Part shown: one piece after another, positions 1 to 5,326 of the stretch
Layout of the letters: every line of letters begins with the position of its first letter
How positions within the stretch are numbered: position 1 is the first letter of the stretch
Assembly: GCA_018699075.1 (NCBI GenBank)
Contig: JABIPV010000244.1
Location: 1-6,213 of the forward strand
Reading direction: 5' to 3'
Origin: Kordiimonadaceae bacterium
GTDB taxonomy: Bacteria > Pseudomonadota > Alphaproteobacteria > Sphingomonadales > Emcibacteraceae
Length of the DNA stretch: 6,213 nt
Notes under the pieces: model-generated
Told to the model about the DNA's origin: nothing
Databases searched by the model: none
The model's input: only the letters and a program-made list of their open reading frames with translations
Program-made: the position numbers and the translations under genes

Positions 1-11
1 AGCAATTGTTC

Positions 12-737
12 TTAGCCCTTTTTATATTGTTCTTTTTCTAAATGCGACTTTATCAATGTTAAGAAAAAAGATGCGGATATGCCCGATGCAGAAAACAGCA
101 TACACATCACGAGTATTTGATAACGAACGGCTATGAGTGGTGACACGCCTGATAAAATTTGCCCCGTCATCATTCCCGGCAAAGATACAAGCCCAACCCC
201 AAACAGCGCATTTACAATCGGTATGAGAGCAGCCCTTAGGGCTATACTTCGCGCCTTCTCATAAGGGACGCCACGGCTCATTTCCGCTTGAATACGTTCA
301 GCGGATAAGCTGATGCTGTTCATAGAACTGGAAAATATCATTCCTGCCAGTGGGATAAGGTATTGGGGCGCATACCAAGGATCAAGTCTAAGCACCCCTT
401 GTGTGACAAATAAAAGCACTAAGCAGCCACCAACAACAATGGATATAAGGGCAATGGGGTATAATGCTTTTCTCTGTACTTTTACCGTTCTTAAGGATAT
501 CCAGCTGGAGACAAAAAGCATCACGGCAAGCACAGCAACCACAATCCATGCATTTTCGGCGGCAAACAAATAAGTCAGAAAATAACCAACAATCAGCAAT
601 TGAACCAGCATGCGCGATATGCCAAACATTGCATCTTTGCCATCACTTTTCCATTTGTGAAGAATATACACAACTGCGGCAACGGGAATAAAAGCAAGAG
701 CTAAATTTTCTAGAGGGATTGTCTGAATATTGTCCAT
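12..737 (-). CDS. fetB: FetB/UPF0014-family ABC exporter permease subunit
   Basis: This 241-residue, strongly hydrophobic protein has about seven likely membrane segments (near residues 9-27, 42-60, 63-82, 93-113, 122-140, 166-190 and 203-228). The family marks are the loop IPLAGMIFSSSMNSISLSAE (residues 128-147), the following charged RIQAEMSRG stretch, and the block VSLPGMMTGQILSG (184-197) before AVRYQILVM. These are typical of the YbbM/FetB (UPF0014) family, whose E. coli member works with the ATPase FetA and is linked to iron export and oxidative-stress resistance. Length is close to the family norm of about 250. The start at 737 is preceded by a weak AAGAG Shine-Dalgarno. No fetA lies upstream; it could lie beyond the left edge or elsewhere. 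Family assignment is firm, but the iron substrate is inferred from E. coli only. Confidence 0.88.
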   Translation of the reverse strand: MDNIQTIPLENLALAFIPVAAVVYILHKWKSDGKDAMFGISRMLVQLLIVGYFLTYLFAAENAWIVVAVLAVMLFVSSWISLRTVKVQRKALYPIALISIVVGGCLVLLFVTQGVLRLDPWYAPQYLIPLAGMIFSSSMNSISLSAERIQAEMSRGVPYEKARSIALRAALIPIVNALFGVGLVSLPGMMTGQILSGVSPLIAVRYQILVMCMLFSASGISASFFLTLIKSHLEKEQYKKG

Positions 738-767
738 TTATACACTCTTAATTAATCTTGAGGAGAC

Positions 768-776
768 CTTATAACA
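768..776 (-). promoter_or_regulatory. candidate extended -10 element for fetB
   Basis: Read on the minus strand, TGTTATAAG is an extended -10 motif (TG-N-TATAAG, five of six bases matching TATAAT). It would start transcription near 761, leaving a leader of about 24 nt before the fetB ATG. No good -35 hexamer sits 16-18 bp upstream, which is tolerable for an extended -10. An alternative is GATAAA (843-848, minus) with ATGTCA 17 bp upstream, giving a start near 836. The sequence does not decide between them. Confidence 0.35.
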
Positions 777-801
777 ATCAATTCAGAAATGCATGTAGAA
801 A

Positions 802-833
802 TTATTTAATAACGATTCAATTTATTTAATAAC
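802..833. repeat. two tandem AT-rich palindromes upstream of fetB
   Basis: The 12-mer TTATTTAATAAC occurs exactly at 802-813 and again at 822-833, a 20-bp period or about two helical turns. Within each copy TTATT-T-AATAA is a perfect palindrome around one central base. Two symmetric sites on the same DNA face, 65-96 bp upstream of the fetB start, resemble a paired operator for a dimeric regulator. The surroundings are very AT-rich, so chance is not excluded. The regulator is unknown. Confidence 0.5.
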
Positions 834-856
834 ATAAATGCGTTTATCACGTATTT

Positions 857-891
857 GCATGACTGTGACATGCTAAAAACGAGGTGTGACA
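857..891. promoter_or_regulatory. inverted repeat and TGTGACA direct repeat, possible operator
   Basis: GCATG (857-861) and CATGC (869-873) form a 5-bp inverted repeat around a 7-bp spacer. The heptamer TGTGACA occurs at 864-870 and at 885-891, exactly 21 bp apart. These elements lie between the tRNA and fetB and overlap the possible -35 of the alternative fetB promoter. They may be a regulator site, but each element is short and the functional call is weak. Confidence 0.2.
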
Positions 892-897
892 AGCCTC
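875..897 (-). terminator. weak candidate terminator after tRNA-Ser
   Basis: On the minus strand GAGG (with a bulged C, then T) can pair with ACCTC around a short loop, and is followed by G and five T residues (879-875). The stem is only four to five pairs, so this is a marginal intrinsic terminator 45 bp past the tRNA 3' end. If it fails, transcription from the tRNA could run on into fetB. Confidence 0.35.
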
Positions 898-941
898 TGT
901 TCTAGAAACTAATGTAACTTAAGGGTTTTCAATAAAGGTAA

Positions 942-1031
942 TGGCGGAGAGGAAGGGATTCGAACCCTCGGTACCGGTGAAGGTACACTCCCTTAGCAGG
1001 GGAGCGCTTTCGACCACTCAGCCACCTCTCC
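942..1031 (-). tRNA. tRNA-Ser (anticodon GCU)
   Basis: This 90-nt class II tRNA has a 7-bp acceptor stem (GGAGAGG with CCTCTCC), G at the discriminator position and an encoded CCA end (942-944). The anticodon arm is CTCCC-CTGCTAA-GGGAG, with anticodon GCU complementary to plus-strand 995-997. It reads the serine codons AGC and AGU. The long variable arm, with GTACC pairing to GGTAC, is the hallmark of serine tRNAs. The T arm carries the usual GGGTTCGAATCCC. No intron or mismatch suggests a defect. Confidence 0.97.
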
Positions 1032-1038
1032 GCCGCCG

Positions 1039-1067
1039 TTTTTAGTGGTGTTGGTCTCTCTTGTCAA
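1039..1067 (-). promoter_or_regulatory. promoter of tRNA-Ser with GC-rich discriminator
   Basis: On the minus strand a perfect -35 TTGACA (1067-1062) is followed after 17 bp by TAAAAA (1044-1039) as -10. The next bases, CGGCGGC, are pure G and C and run straight into the tRNA 5' end at 1031, so transcription would begin within a few bases of the mature end. GC-rich discriminators are known from growth-rate and (p)ppGpp-controlled stable RNA promoters. Such control here is inferred. Confidence 0.65.
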
Positions 1068-1097
1068 AACAATTCTATGCAATATTGCAAAAGAAAC

Positions 1098-1130
1098 AAA
1101 AAAGAAGGCATAGAATAAAATTCTATGCCT
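1098..1130 (-). terminator. intrinsic terminator of the Sel1-repeat gene
   Basis: A perfect 11-bp inverted repeat (1106-1116 and 1120-1130, arms AGGCATAGAAT and ATTCTATGCCT, loop of three) is followed on the minus strand by TCTTTTTTG. The T-run lies only on that side, so it terminates minus-strand transcription about 80 nt past the Sel1 gene stop. It also insulates that gene from the tRNA-Ser promoter. Confidence 0.8.
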
Positions 1131-1211
1131 CTAATTAAAGTTTAAAAATATCGTTATGGGGTATTATTGTCGATCGGATCGACAGATCTACTCAAATGAT
1201 ATTAGGTAATT

Positions 1212-1481
1212 TTAATGTGTTACCATCCACTCACGTGCTTTACGCTGTGCTTCTGAGATCTCCCCCATTGACATGGCGTCTGCGACTTCTGCTCGGTCGA
1301 TTTGTGCACTGATCATTCCGCGCATTGCGGCTAAATTGAACCATTTATGTGCTTCAACGTTATCTTGCTCTACACCATGTCCAATTGAATATAATAATCC
1401 TAGGTCATATAAAGCTTCTGCTTTACCGCCTTCGGCTGCTACTATTCTATTTGTTAGATATTCTTTGTCTACCATTCCCAT
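1212..1481 (-). CDS. small single Sel1-repeat protein
   Basis: This protein of 89 residues contains one clear Sel1-like repeat (SLR, a TPR-related helical hairpin of about 36 residues) at roughly 20-55. The pattern AEALYDLGLLYSIGHGVEQD, then A-x-x-W-F-x-x-A-A-x-x-G, fits the consensus. The tail (57-86, ending EAQRKAREW) is a degenerate second helix pair like the closing segment of other alphaproteobacterial Sel1 proteins. There is no signal peptide or membrane segment, so it is probably cytosolic. Sel1 repeats mediate protein-protein contacts, and no specific partner can be inferred. The ATG at 1481 is chosen over the one at 1475 because AAGGA (1491-1495) lies 9 nt upstream. The gene stands alone with its own promoter and terminator. 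Confidence 0.85.
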   Translation of the reverse strand: MGMVDKEYLTNRIVAAEGGKAEALYDLGLLYSIGHGVEQDNVEAHKWFNLAAMRGMISAQIDRAEVADAMSMGEISEAQRKAREWMVTH

Positions 1482-1783
1482 AACTCATTTTCCTTATTAA
1501 CTATATTTTTAAATTGTTTCTAGTTTTTTGTTCTTATGATTAATAAAATAGTATTATAACTTTAAACAAATGGTTAACGGCAAATAAATTACCCATAACT
1601 ATCTGTTTATAAACAATAAATATAGTTAACGCTTAAAGGTTAATAAAACGCCCAAAGGTTAATTTTGCTCAGAAAATTGCTTTTTCACTAGATTCTATTG
1701 ATTAAAAGGAATCACTTTCTTGGCATCTGCAAGGATTTGTAAACCATGACTATTAGCTATATATAATTTTCCCATTAAATAAT
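1482..1783. other. noncoding stretch between the Sel1 gene and the gatB terminator
   Basis: These roughly 300 bp are very AT-rich and hold no convincing gene. Besides the Sel1 gene promoter they contain a 12-bp palindrome TGTTTATAAACA (1604-1615). They also contain a cluster of TTAA motifs: GTTAAC at 1625-1630, and the repeated 10-mer AAAGGTTAAT at 1635-1644 and 1654-1663. TTAA recurs with a strict 7-bp period at 1626, 1633 and 1640. A 26-codon minus-strand frame at 1695-1775 has no ribosome binding site. I see no structured RNA here. Confidence 0.6.
1553..1588 (-). promoter_or_regulatory. promoter of the Sel1-repeat gene with CtrA-like box
   Basis: On the minus strand a perfect TATAAT (1558-1553) would start transcription near 1546, leaving a leader of about 65 nt. 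No ordinary -35 is well placed; TTGCCG is 19 bp away. Instead TTTA-TTTGCCG-TTAACCAT (1588-1570) covers the -35 zone, centred near -33. It matches the alphaproteobacterial CtrA consensus TTAA-N7-TTAAC in all but one half-site base, including the full right half. CtrA-activated promoters usually carry the box over the -35. The -10 is convincing, while CtrA control is inference. Confidence 0.5.
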
Positions 1784-1814
1784 AAAAAAGCCGGAGAATA
1801 TAATCTCCGGCTTT
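1784..1814 (-). terminator. intrinsic terminator of the gatCAB operon
   Basis: An 11-bp perfect inverted repeat (arms AAAGCCGGAGA and TCTCCGGCTTT at 1804-1814 and 1787-1797, loop of six) has a GC-rich core and ends on the minus strand in a T run of six (1789-1784). It begins 27 bp after the gatB stop codon, a textbook end for the operon. On the plus strand the tail is weak (CTTTAATG), so it is essentially one-directional. Confidence 0.9.
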
Positions 1815-1841
1815 AATGTTAAATAAAAAGAATAATAATAC

Positions 1842-3326
1842 TTAACCGTCAAGCTTAGGCCGCAGCAACTGATTTACCACCTGCGGATTGGCTTTACCGC
1901 CTGTTTGTTTCATCACTTGTCCAACAAAGAAACCGTAAAGCTTATCTTTACCACCACGGTATTGTTCCACTTTATCCGCGTTAGCCGCCAAGATTTCATC
2001 AATCATTGTTTCAATGGCCCCCGTATCAGAAACTTGTTTAAGTCCTTTTTCTTCAACGATGGTTTCAGGTGAACTTCCTGTTTCCAACATAAGCTCAAAA
2101 ACTTCCTTGGCAATACGTCCAGAAATTGTCCCGTCCACTTGCAGGTTTAAAAGTTCAGCAGCATGTTCAATGGACACGGGGCTTTCAGTGATCCCCTTAC
2201 CAAGTTTCTTCAATGCACCAAATAGATCGCCCGTTACCCAATTGGAAACCAGTGTTCCTAGTTCAGATACAGGCTTAGCTGTTTTTGCAACAGTGGCCGC
2301 AAGAAGTTCCTCAAAATAATCGGCGCTCTCTTTTTCAGCGACAAGCACGCTGGCGTTATAAGACGTTATATGAAGGTCTTTAATAAAACGGTCTCTTTTT
2401 GCATCGGCAAGTTCCGGCATTTCTTTTGCAAGTTTATCAACCAACTCTTGACTGAATTCTAATGGCAAGAGATCAGGATCCGGAAAATAACGATAATCAT
2501 GAGCTTCTTCTTTTGAACGCATGGTCCGGGTTGTTCCGGTCGCGACTTCAAATAAACGCGTTTCTTGAGCGATCGTGCCCCCGTCTTCCAGTACACCTAC
2601 TTGACGGCGGATTTCACTTTCAATCACAAGCATCATATAACGGATAGAATTAACGTTCTTTGTTTCTGTACGTGTGCCAAGTTCTTCACCAGGACGACGC
2701 ACGGATACGTTAACATCAGCACGCATAGATCCTTGATCCATATTACCGTCGCACGTACCCGCATAACGAACCAGCGAGCGTATCTTTTTAAAATATGCCC
2801 CTGCCTCTTCTGCGCTACGCATATCCGGCATGGATACTATTTCCATTAAAGCAACACCCGAACGGTTTAAATCAACATAAGTCATTGTCGGATGTTGGTC
2901 ATGCATGGACTTACCGGCATCTTGTTCAAGATGCAGGCGCTCAACGCCAATATCCTTGGTTGATCCATCTTCAAGATCAACCGTCACCACACCCTCACCA
3001 ACAATGGGATCTTTAAATTGTGAAATTTGATACCCTTGCGGTAGATCGGCGTAAAAATAATTTTTACGGTCAAAAACACTGCGCAGATTAATCTGACAGC
3101 CCATTGCAAGGCCCGTACGTATGGCTTGACGCACACATTCATCATTAATCACCGGAAGCATTCCCGGTTGAGCTGAACACACGAAACTTACTTGTGTGTT
3201 TGGCTCTGAACCAAACTTGGTAGATGATCCAGAAAATAACTTTGATTCAGAAATAACCTGTGCATGGATTTCAAGACCAATAACTACTTCCCAATCGCCT
3301 GTGGCTCCTTGATATAAATTACTCAT
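1842..3326 (-). CDS. gatB: Asp-tRNA(Asn)/Glu-tRNA(Gln) amidotransferase subunit B
   Basis: GatB phosphorylates the side chain of Glu (or Asp) misacylated on tRNA(Gln) (or tRNA(Asn)) using ATP, then replaces the phosphate with ammonia delivered from GatA. Family blocks are GLEIHAQ (17-23), RKNYFYADLPQGYQISQ (87-103), HLEQDAGKS (132-140), DLNRSGVALMEIV (152-164) and DYRYFPDPDLLPL (277-289). E19, H21, E134 and E162 sit where the family has its metal and active-site residues. The helical tail from about residue 340 is the YqeY-like tRNA-binding region, ending GGKANPQVVNQLL. It is full length at 494 residues. The frame is open to an ATG at 3344, but GGGGAG (3334-3339) sits 7 nt before the ATG at 3326, just 2 bp after the gatA stop, so translational coupling is likely. 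Confidence 0.97.
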   Translation of the reverse strand: MSNLYQGATGDWEVVIGLEIHAQVISESKLFSGSSTKFGSEPNTQVSFVCSAQPGMLPVINDECVRQAIRTGLAMGCQINLRSVFDRKNYFYADLPQGYQISQFKDPIVGEGVVTVDLEDGSTKDIGVERLHLEQDAGKSMHDQHPTMTYVDLNRSGVALMEIVSMPDMRSAEEAGAYFKKIRSLVRYAGTCDGNMDQGSMRADVNVSVRRPGEELGTRTETKNVNSIRYMMLVIESEIRRQVGVLEDGGTIAQETRLFEVATGTTRTMRSKEEAHDYRYFPDPDLLPLEFSQELVDKLAKEMPELADAKRDRFIKDLHITSYNASVLVAEKESADYFEELLAATVAKTAKPVSELGTLVSNWVTGDLFGALKKLGKGITESPVSIEHAAELLNLQVDGTISGRIAKEVFELMLETGSSPETIVEEKGLKQVSDTGAIETMIDEILAANADKVEQYRGGKDKLYGFFVGQVMKQTGGKANPQVVNQLLRPKLDG

Positions 3327-3328
3327 CT

Positions 3329-4807
3329 TTATTCTCCCCACCATTTTGCGGGTTTAATATTAAATCCGGCTGCTGTTTCAAGTACATCTGCGACATTGAG
3401 TAATTGTTCTTCACCAAATGCCTGTCCGAGTAGCTGAAGCCCAAGTGGCAAGCCATCAGAACTCAATCCTGCAGGAACTGAAATACCAGGAAGCCCCGCT
3501 AGAGATGCAGGAACAGTGAATACATCATTTAAATACATGGCAAGTGGATCAGAAACTTTATCACCAAGATTAAAAGCTTCACTTGGTGCCGTAGGGGTCA
3601 AAATCACATCACATTTTTGGTATGCTGATTTAAAATCATCCGCAATCAATGTGCGAACCCTTTGGGCTTTTAAATAATAAGCATCATAATAACCAGCGGA
3701 CAAAACATATGTACCGATTAAGATACGGCGTTTCACTTCATCACCAAATCCAGCGGCACGTGTATTTTTATACATATCATCAAGACTATCACCTGCCACG
3801 CGCAGGCCATATTTAACACCGTCATAACGGGCCAGATTGGATGAACATTCCGCAGGGGCAACAATATAATAAGTAGGCAATGCATATTTTGTGTGTGGAA
3901 GACTAATATCCACAATCTCTGCACCGGCATCTTTTAACCAGCCAATTCCTTGCTGCCATAATTTTTCAATTGCCGCCGGCATACCATCAGAATGATATTC
4001 TTTTGGAATACCAACTTTAAGGCCGCGAATATCGCCTGTTAAAGCCGCTTCATAATTTGGCACTTCAACGTTAATGGATGTACTATCTTTGGCATCATAT
4101 CCGGCCATACTTTCCATCATGATCGCCGCGTCACGTACTGTTTTTGTAAGTGGCCCCGCTTGATCTAGGGACGATGCAAAAGCAATCATACCAAAACGTG
4201 AGCAACGACCATATGTAGGTTTAAACCCTACTAGGCCTGTGAAGGACGCAGGCTGGCGAATTGATCCACCCGTATCTGTGCCCGTTGTCGCGATAGAAAT
4301 ATCCGCAGCAACCGCGGCCGCAGAACCACCGGATGAACCACCTGGAACGGTATTCTTATCGGAACCTGTCGCACGCCACGGGTTTATCACCGGGCCATAA
4401 TAACTATTTTCATTAGAGGACCCCATGGCAAACTCGTCCATGTTGGTTTTACCAAGCATCACTGCGCCATCATTCCATAAATTAGATGTTACCGTACTTT
4501 CATATTCAGGTTTAAATCCATCCAAAATATGACTGGCAGATTGACTGTGAACCCCTTTGGTACAATATAAGTCTTTAATACCGATCGGAATGCCGGTCAT
4601 GCCTTTAGCATTTCCGTCTTTAATCATCGCATCTGCAGATGCAGCCATATTCATAGCTTGATCAGATGTAACTTCAATATATGTGTTAAGTTCTTTAGCA
4701 TCATCGATGGCGTTTAAATGCTCTGCCGTGATTTCTGCAGACGTAAAGTCACCGTTATGAAGTCCATCCCGTGCTGCGGATAATGTTAATTTTGTTAATT
4801 CAGTCAT
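3329..4807 (-). CDS. gatA: Asp-tRNA(Asn)/Glu-tRNA(Gln) amidotransferase subunit A (glutaminase)
   Basis: GatA is the amidase-signature subunit that hydrolyses glutamine and channels the ammonia to GatB. The catalytic Ser-cisSer-Lys triad is visible: K78 in GIPIGIKDL, the cis serine S158 in PGGSSGGSAA and the nucleophile S182 in GTDTGGSIRQPAS. The spacing matches characterised GatA enzymes. The following block GLVGFKPTYGRCSRFG (191-206) and the C-terminal stretch GLPGISVPAGLSSDGLPLGLQ are also family marks. At 492 residues it is full length. AGGGGA (4815-4820) lies 7 nt before the ATG at 4807, overlapping the gatC stop region, and only 11 bp separate the two genes. No key residue is missing. 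Confidence 0.97.
   Translation of the reverse strand: MTELTKLTLSAARDGLHNGDFTSAEITAEHLNAIDDAKELNTYIEVTSDQAMNMAASADAMIKDGNAKGMTGIPIGIKDLYCTKGVHSQSASHILDGFKPEYESTVTSNLWNDGAVMLGKTNMDEFAMGSSNENSYYGPVINPWRATGSDKNTVPGGSSGGSAAAVAADISIATTGTDTGGSIRQPASFTGLVGFKPTYGRCSRFGMIAFASSLDQAGPLTKTVRDAAIMMESMAGYDAKDSTSINVEVPNYEAALTGDIRGLKVGIPKEYHSDGMPAAIEKLWQQGIGWLKDAGAEIVDISLPHTKYALPTYYIVAPAECSSNLARYDGVKYGLRVAGDSLDDMYKNTRAAGFGDEVKRRILIGTYVLSAGYYDAYYLKAQRVRTLIADDFKSAYQKCDVILTPTAPSEAFNLGDKVSDPLAMYLNDVFTVPASLAGLPGISVPAGLSSDGLPLGLQLLGQAFGEEQLLNVADVLETAAGFNIKPAKWWGE
3334..3339 (-). promoter_or_regulatory. gatB ribosome binding site, decides the start
   Basis: GGGGAG on the minus strand lies inside the last codons of gatA (Trp-Gly-Glu) and 7 nt before the ATG at 3326. 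The upstream ATG at 3344 would place this element inside its own coding sequence and has no purine-rich site before it. The shorter 494-residue GatB beginning MSNLYQG is therefore preferred. Confidence 0.8.
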
Positions 4808-4818
4808 TTTCTAATCCC

Positions 4819-5106
4819 CTACTCAATAACTTTTGGTACGGCAAAGAAACCATGTTCTGATGCAGGTGCATTCTTAAGCACTTGATCACGGTAACCACCA
4901 TCGGTAACTTCATCGACACGGCGCGGAAGTGCGGCGGCAACAACAGATGTCATTGGCTCTACACCATCGGTGTCCACTTCTGATAACTGCTCTACCCAAT
5001 CAAGGATATTATTAAGCTCTCCCGCTGTGCTTTCGAGTTCATCCTCGGAAACAGCAATTCGGGCCAAATTCGCGATCTTCGCGACCGTTTCTTTATCTAC
5101 TGACAT
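4819..5106 (-). CDS. gatC: Asp-tRNA(Asn)/Glu-tRNA(Gln) amidotransferase subunit C
   Basis: GatC is the small subunit that wraps around the GatA-GatB interface and stabilises the amidotransferase. The 95-residue product starts MSVDKETVAKIANLARIAVS, the usual N-terminal helix. It continues through LNNILDWVEQL (31-41) and DGVEPMTSV (47-55), and ends with the typical FFAVPKVIE. The open frame extends 11 codons further to an ATG at 5139. The family begins at the MSVD-type segment and AGGA (5112-5115) is 5 nt before the ATG at 5106, so the shorter start is chosen. It is the first gene of gatCAB, so its upstream region should hold the operon promoter. Confidence 0.95.
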   Translation of the reverse strand: MSVDKETVAKIANLARIAVSEDELESTAGELNNILDWVEQLSEVDTDGVEPMTSVVAAALPRRVDEVTDGGYRDQVLKNAPASEHGFFAVPKVIE

Positions 5107-5111
5107 ATGGG

Positions 5112-5115
5112 TCCT
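5112..5115 (-). promoter_or_regulatory. gatC ribosome binding site, decides the start
   Basis: AGGA on the minus strand is 5 nt before the ATG at 5106. The alternative ATG at 5139 is preceded by CCCGCAATTAA, which has no useful Shine-Dalgarno. This supports the 95-residue GatC over a 106-residue form. Confidence 0.65.
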
Positions 5116-5172
5116 GCTTTTCTTGTAATTTAAGCTCATTTAATTGCGGGAAACTACCACTAGGGACGCTCC

Positions 5173-5193
5173 ATCGCAAGCATATAGTGCGAT
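5173..5193. promoter_or_regulatory. inverted repeat in the gatC upstream region
   Basis: ATCGCA (5173-5178) and TGCGAT (5188-5193) form a 6-bp inverted repeat with a 9-bp AT-rich spacer, the size of a dimer operator. The spacer includes TATATG on the minus strand, a possible -10 for gatCAB, but no good -35 accompanies it. I found no better gatC promoter in this 220-bp region. Low certainty. Confidence 0.25.
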
Positions 5194-5272
5194 TACAAGA
5201 TAGGAAAAAAAAATGTTTTACTTTCACGGTTTTATGAAATATTCATCTTTGACATTTAATGTACTTAAAATA

Positions 5273-5302
5273 TTGAAATAAATACAACAATTAGCTGATA
5301 AT
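5273..5302 (+). promoter_or_regulatory. promoter of the response regulator gene
   Basis: TTGAAA (5273-5278, five of six bases of TTGACA) and GATAAT (5297-5302, five of six bases of TATAAT) are separated by 18 bp. Transcription would start near 5309, giving a leader of about 18 nt that contains the AGGA ribosome binding site (5315-5318), 8 nt before the ATG. A perfect TTGACA at 5249-5254 is an alternative -35, but only a poor -10 (TATTGA) lies 16 bp from it. Confidence 0.55.
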
Positions 5303-5326
5303 ATTCACCAATTCAGGAAAATTTCT

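Noticed and set aside
1071..1128. AATTCTATGC repeated at 1071-1080 and 1119-1128, with GCATAGAAT between
   Set aside because: One copy is simply an arm of the terminator hairpin. The other overlaps nothing recognisable and is too short to call a repeat family.
1169..1183. Near-palindrome GTCGATC-G-GATCGAC after the Sel1 gene
   Set aside because: It lies in the 3' untranslated stretch before a much better terminator and has no T run. No function can be supported.
1562..1577. TTAA-N8-TTAAC on the minus strand as an alternative CtrA site
   Set aside because: The spacer is eight, not the required seven. The TTTA-N7-TTAACCAT register over the same region is the better fit.
1695..1775. 26-codon minus-strand open frame (MGKLYIANSHG... 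ending PFNQ) between the gatB terminator and the Sel1 gene
   Set aside because: There is no Shine-Dalgarno before the ATG, and it starts right after the gatB terminator's T run with no room for a promoter. Codon-like composition alone at this length is not evidence. Conservation in relatives would be needed to call it.
2014..3016. Plus-strand open frames within gatB
   Set aside because: They are antisense shadows of a well-conserved gene and show no protein family features of their own.
3327..3344. Longer GatB start at 3344
   Set aside because: It adds six residues (MVGRIK) read from the gatA 3' end, has no ribosome binding site, and loses to the GGGGAG-positioned ATG at 3326.
5107..5139. 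Longer GatC start at 5139
   Set aside because: The extra 11 residues are not part of the family's N-terminus, and no ribosome binding site precedes this ATG.
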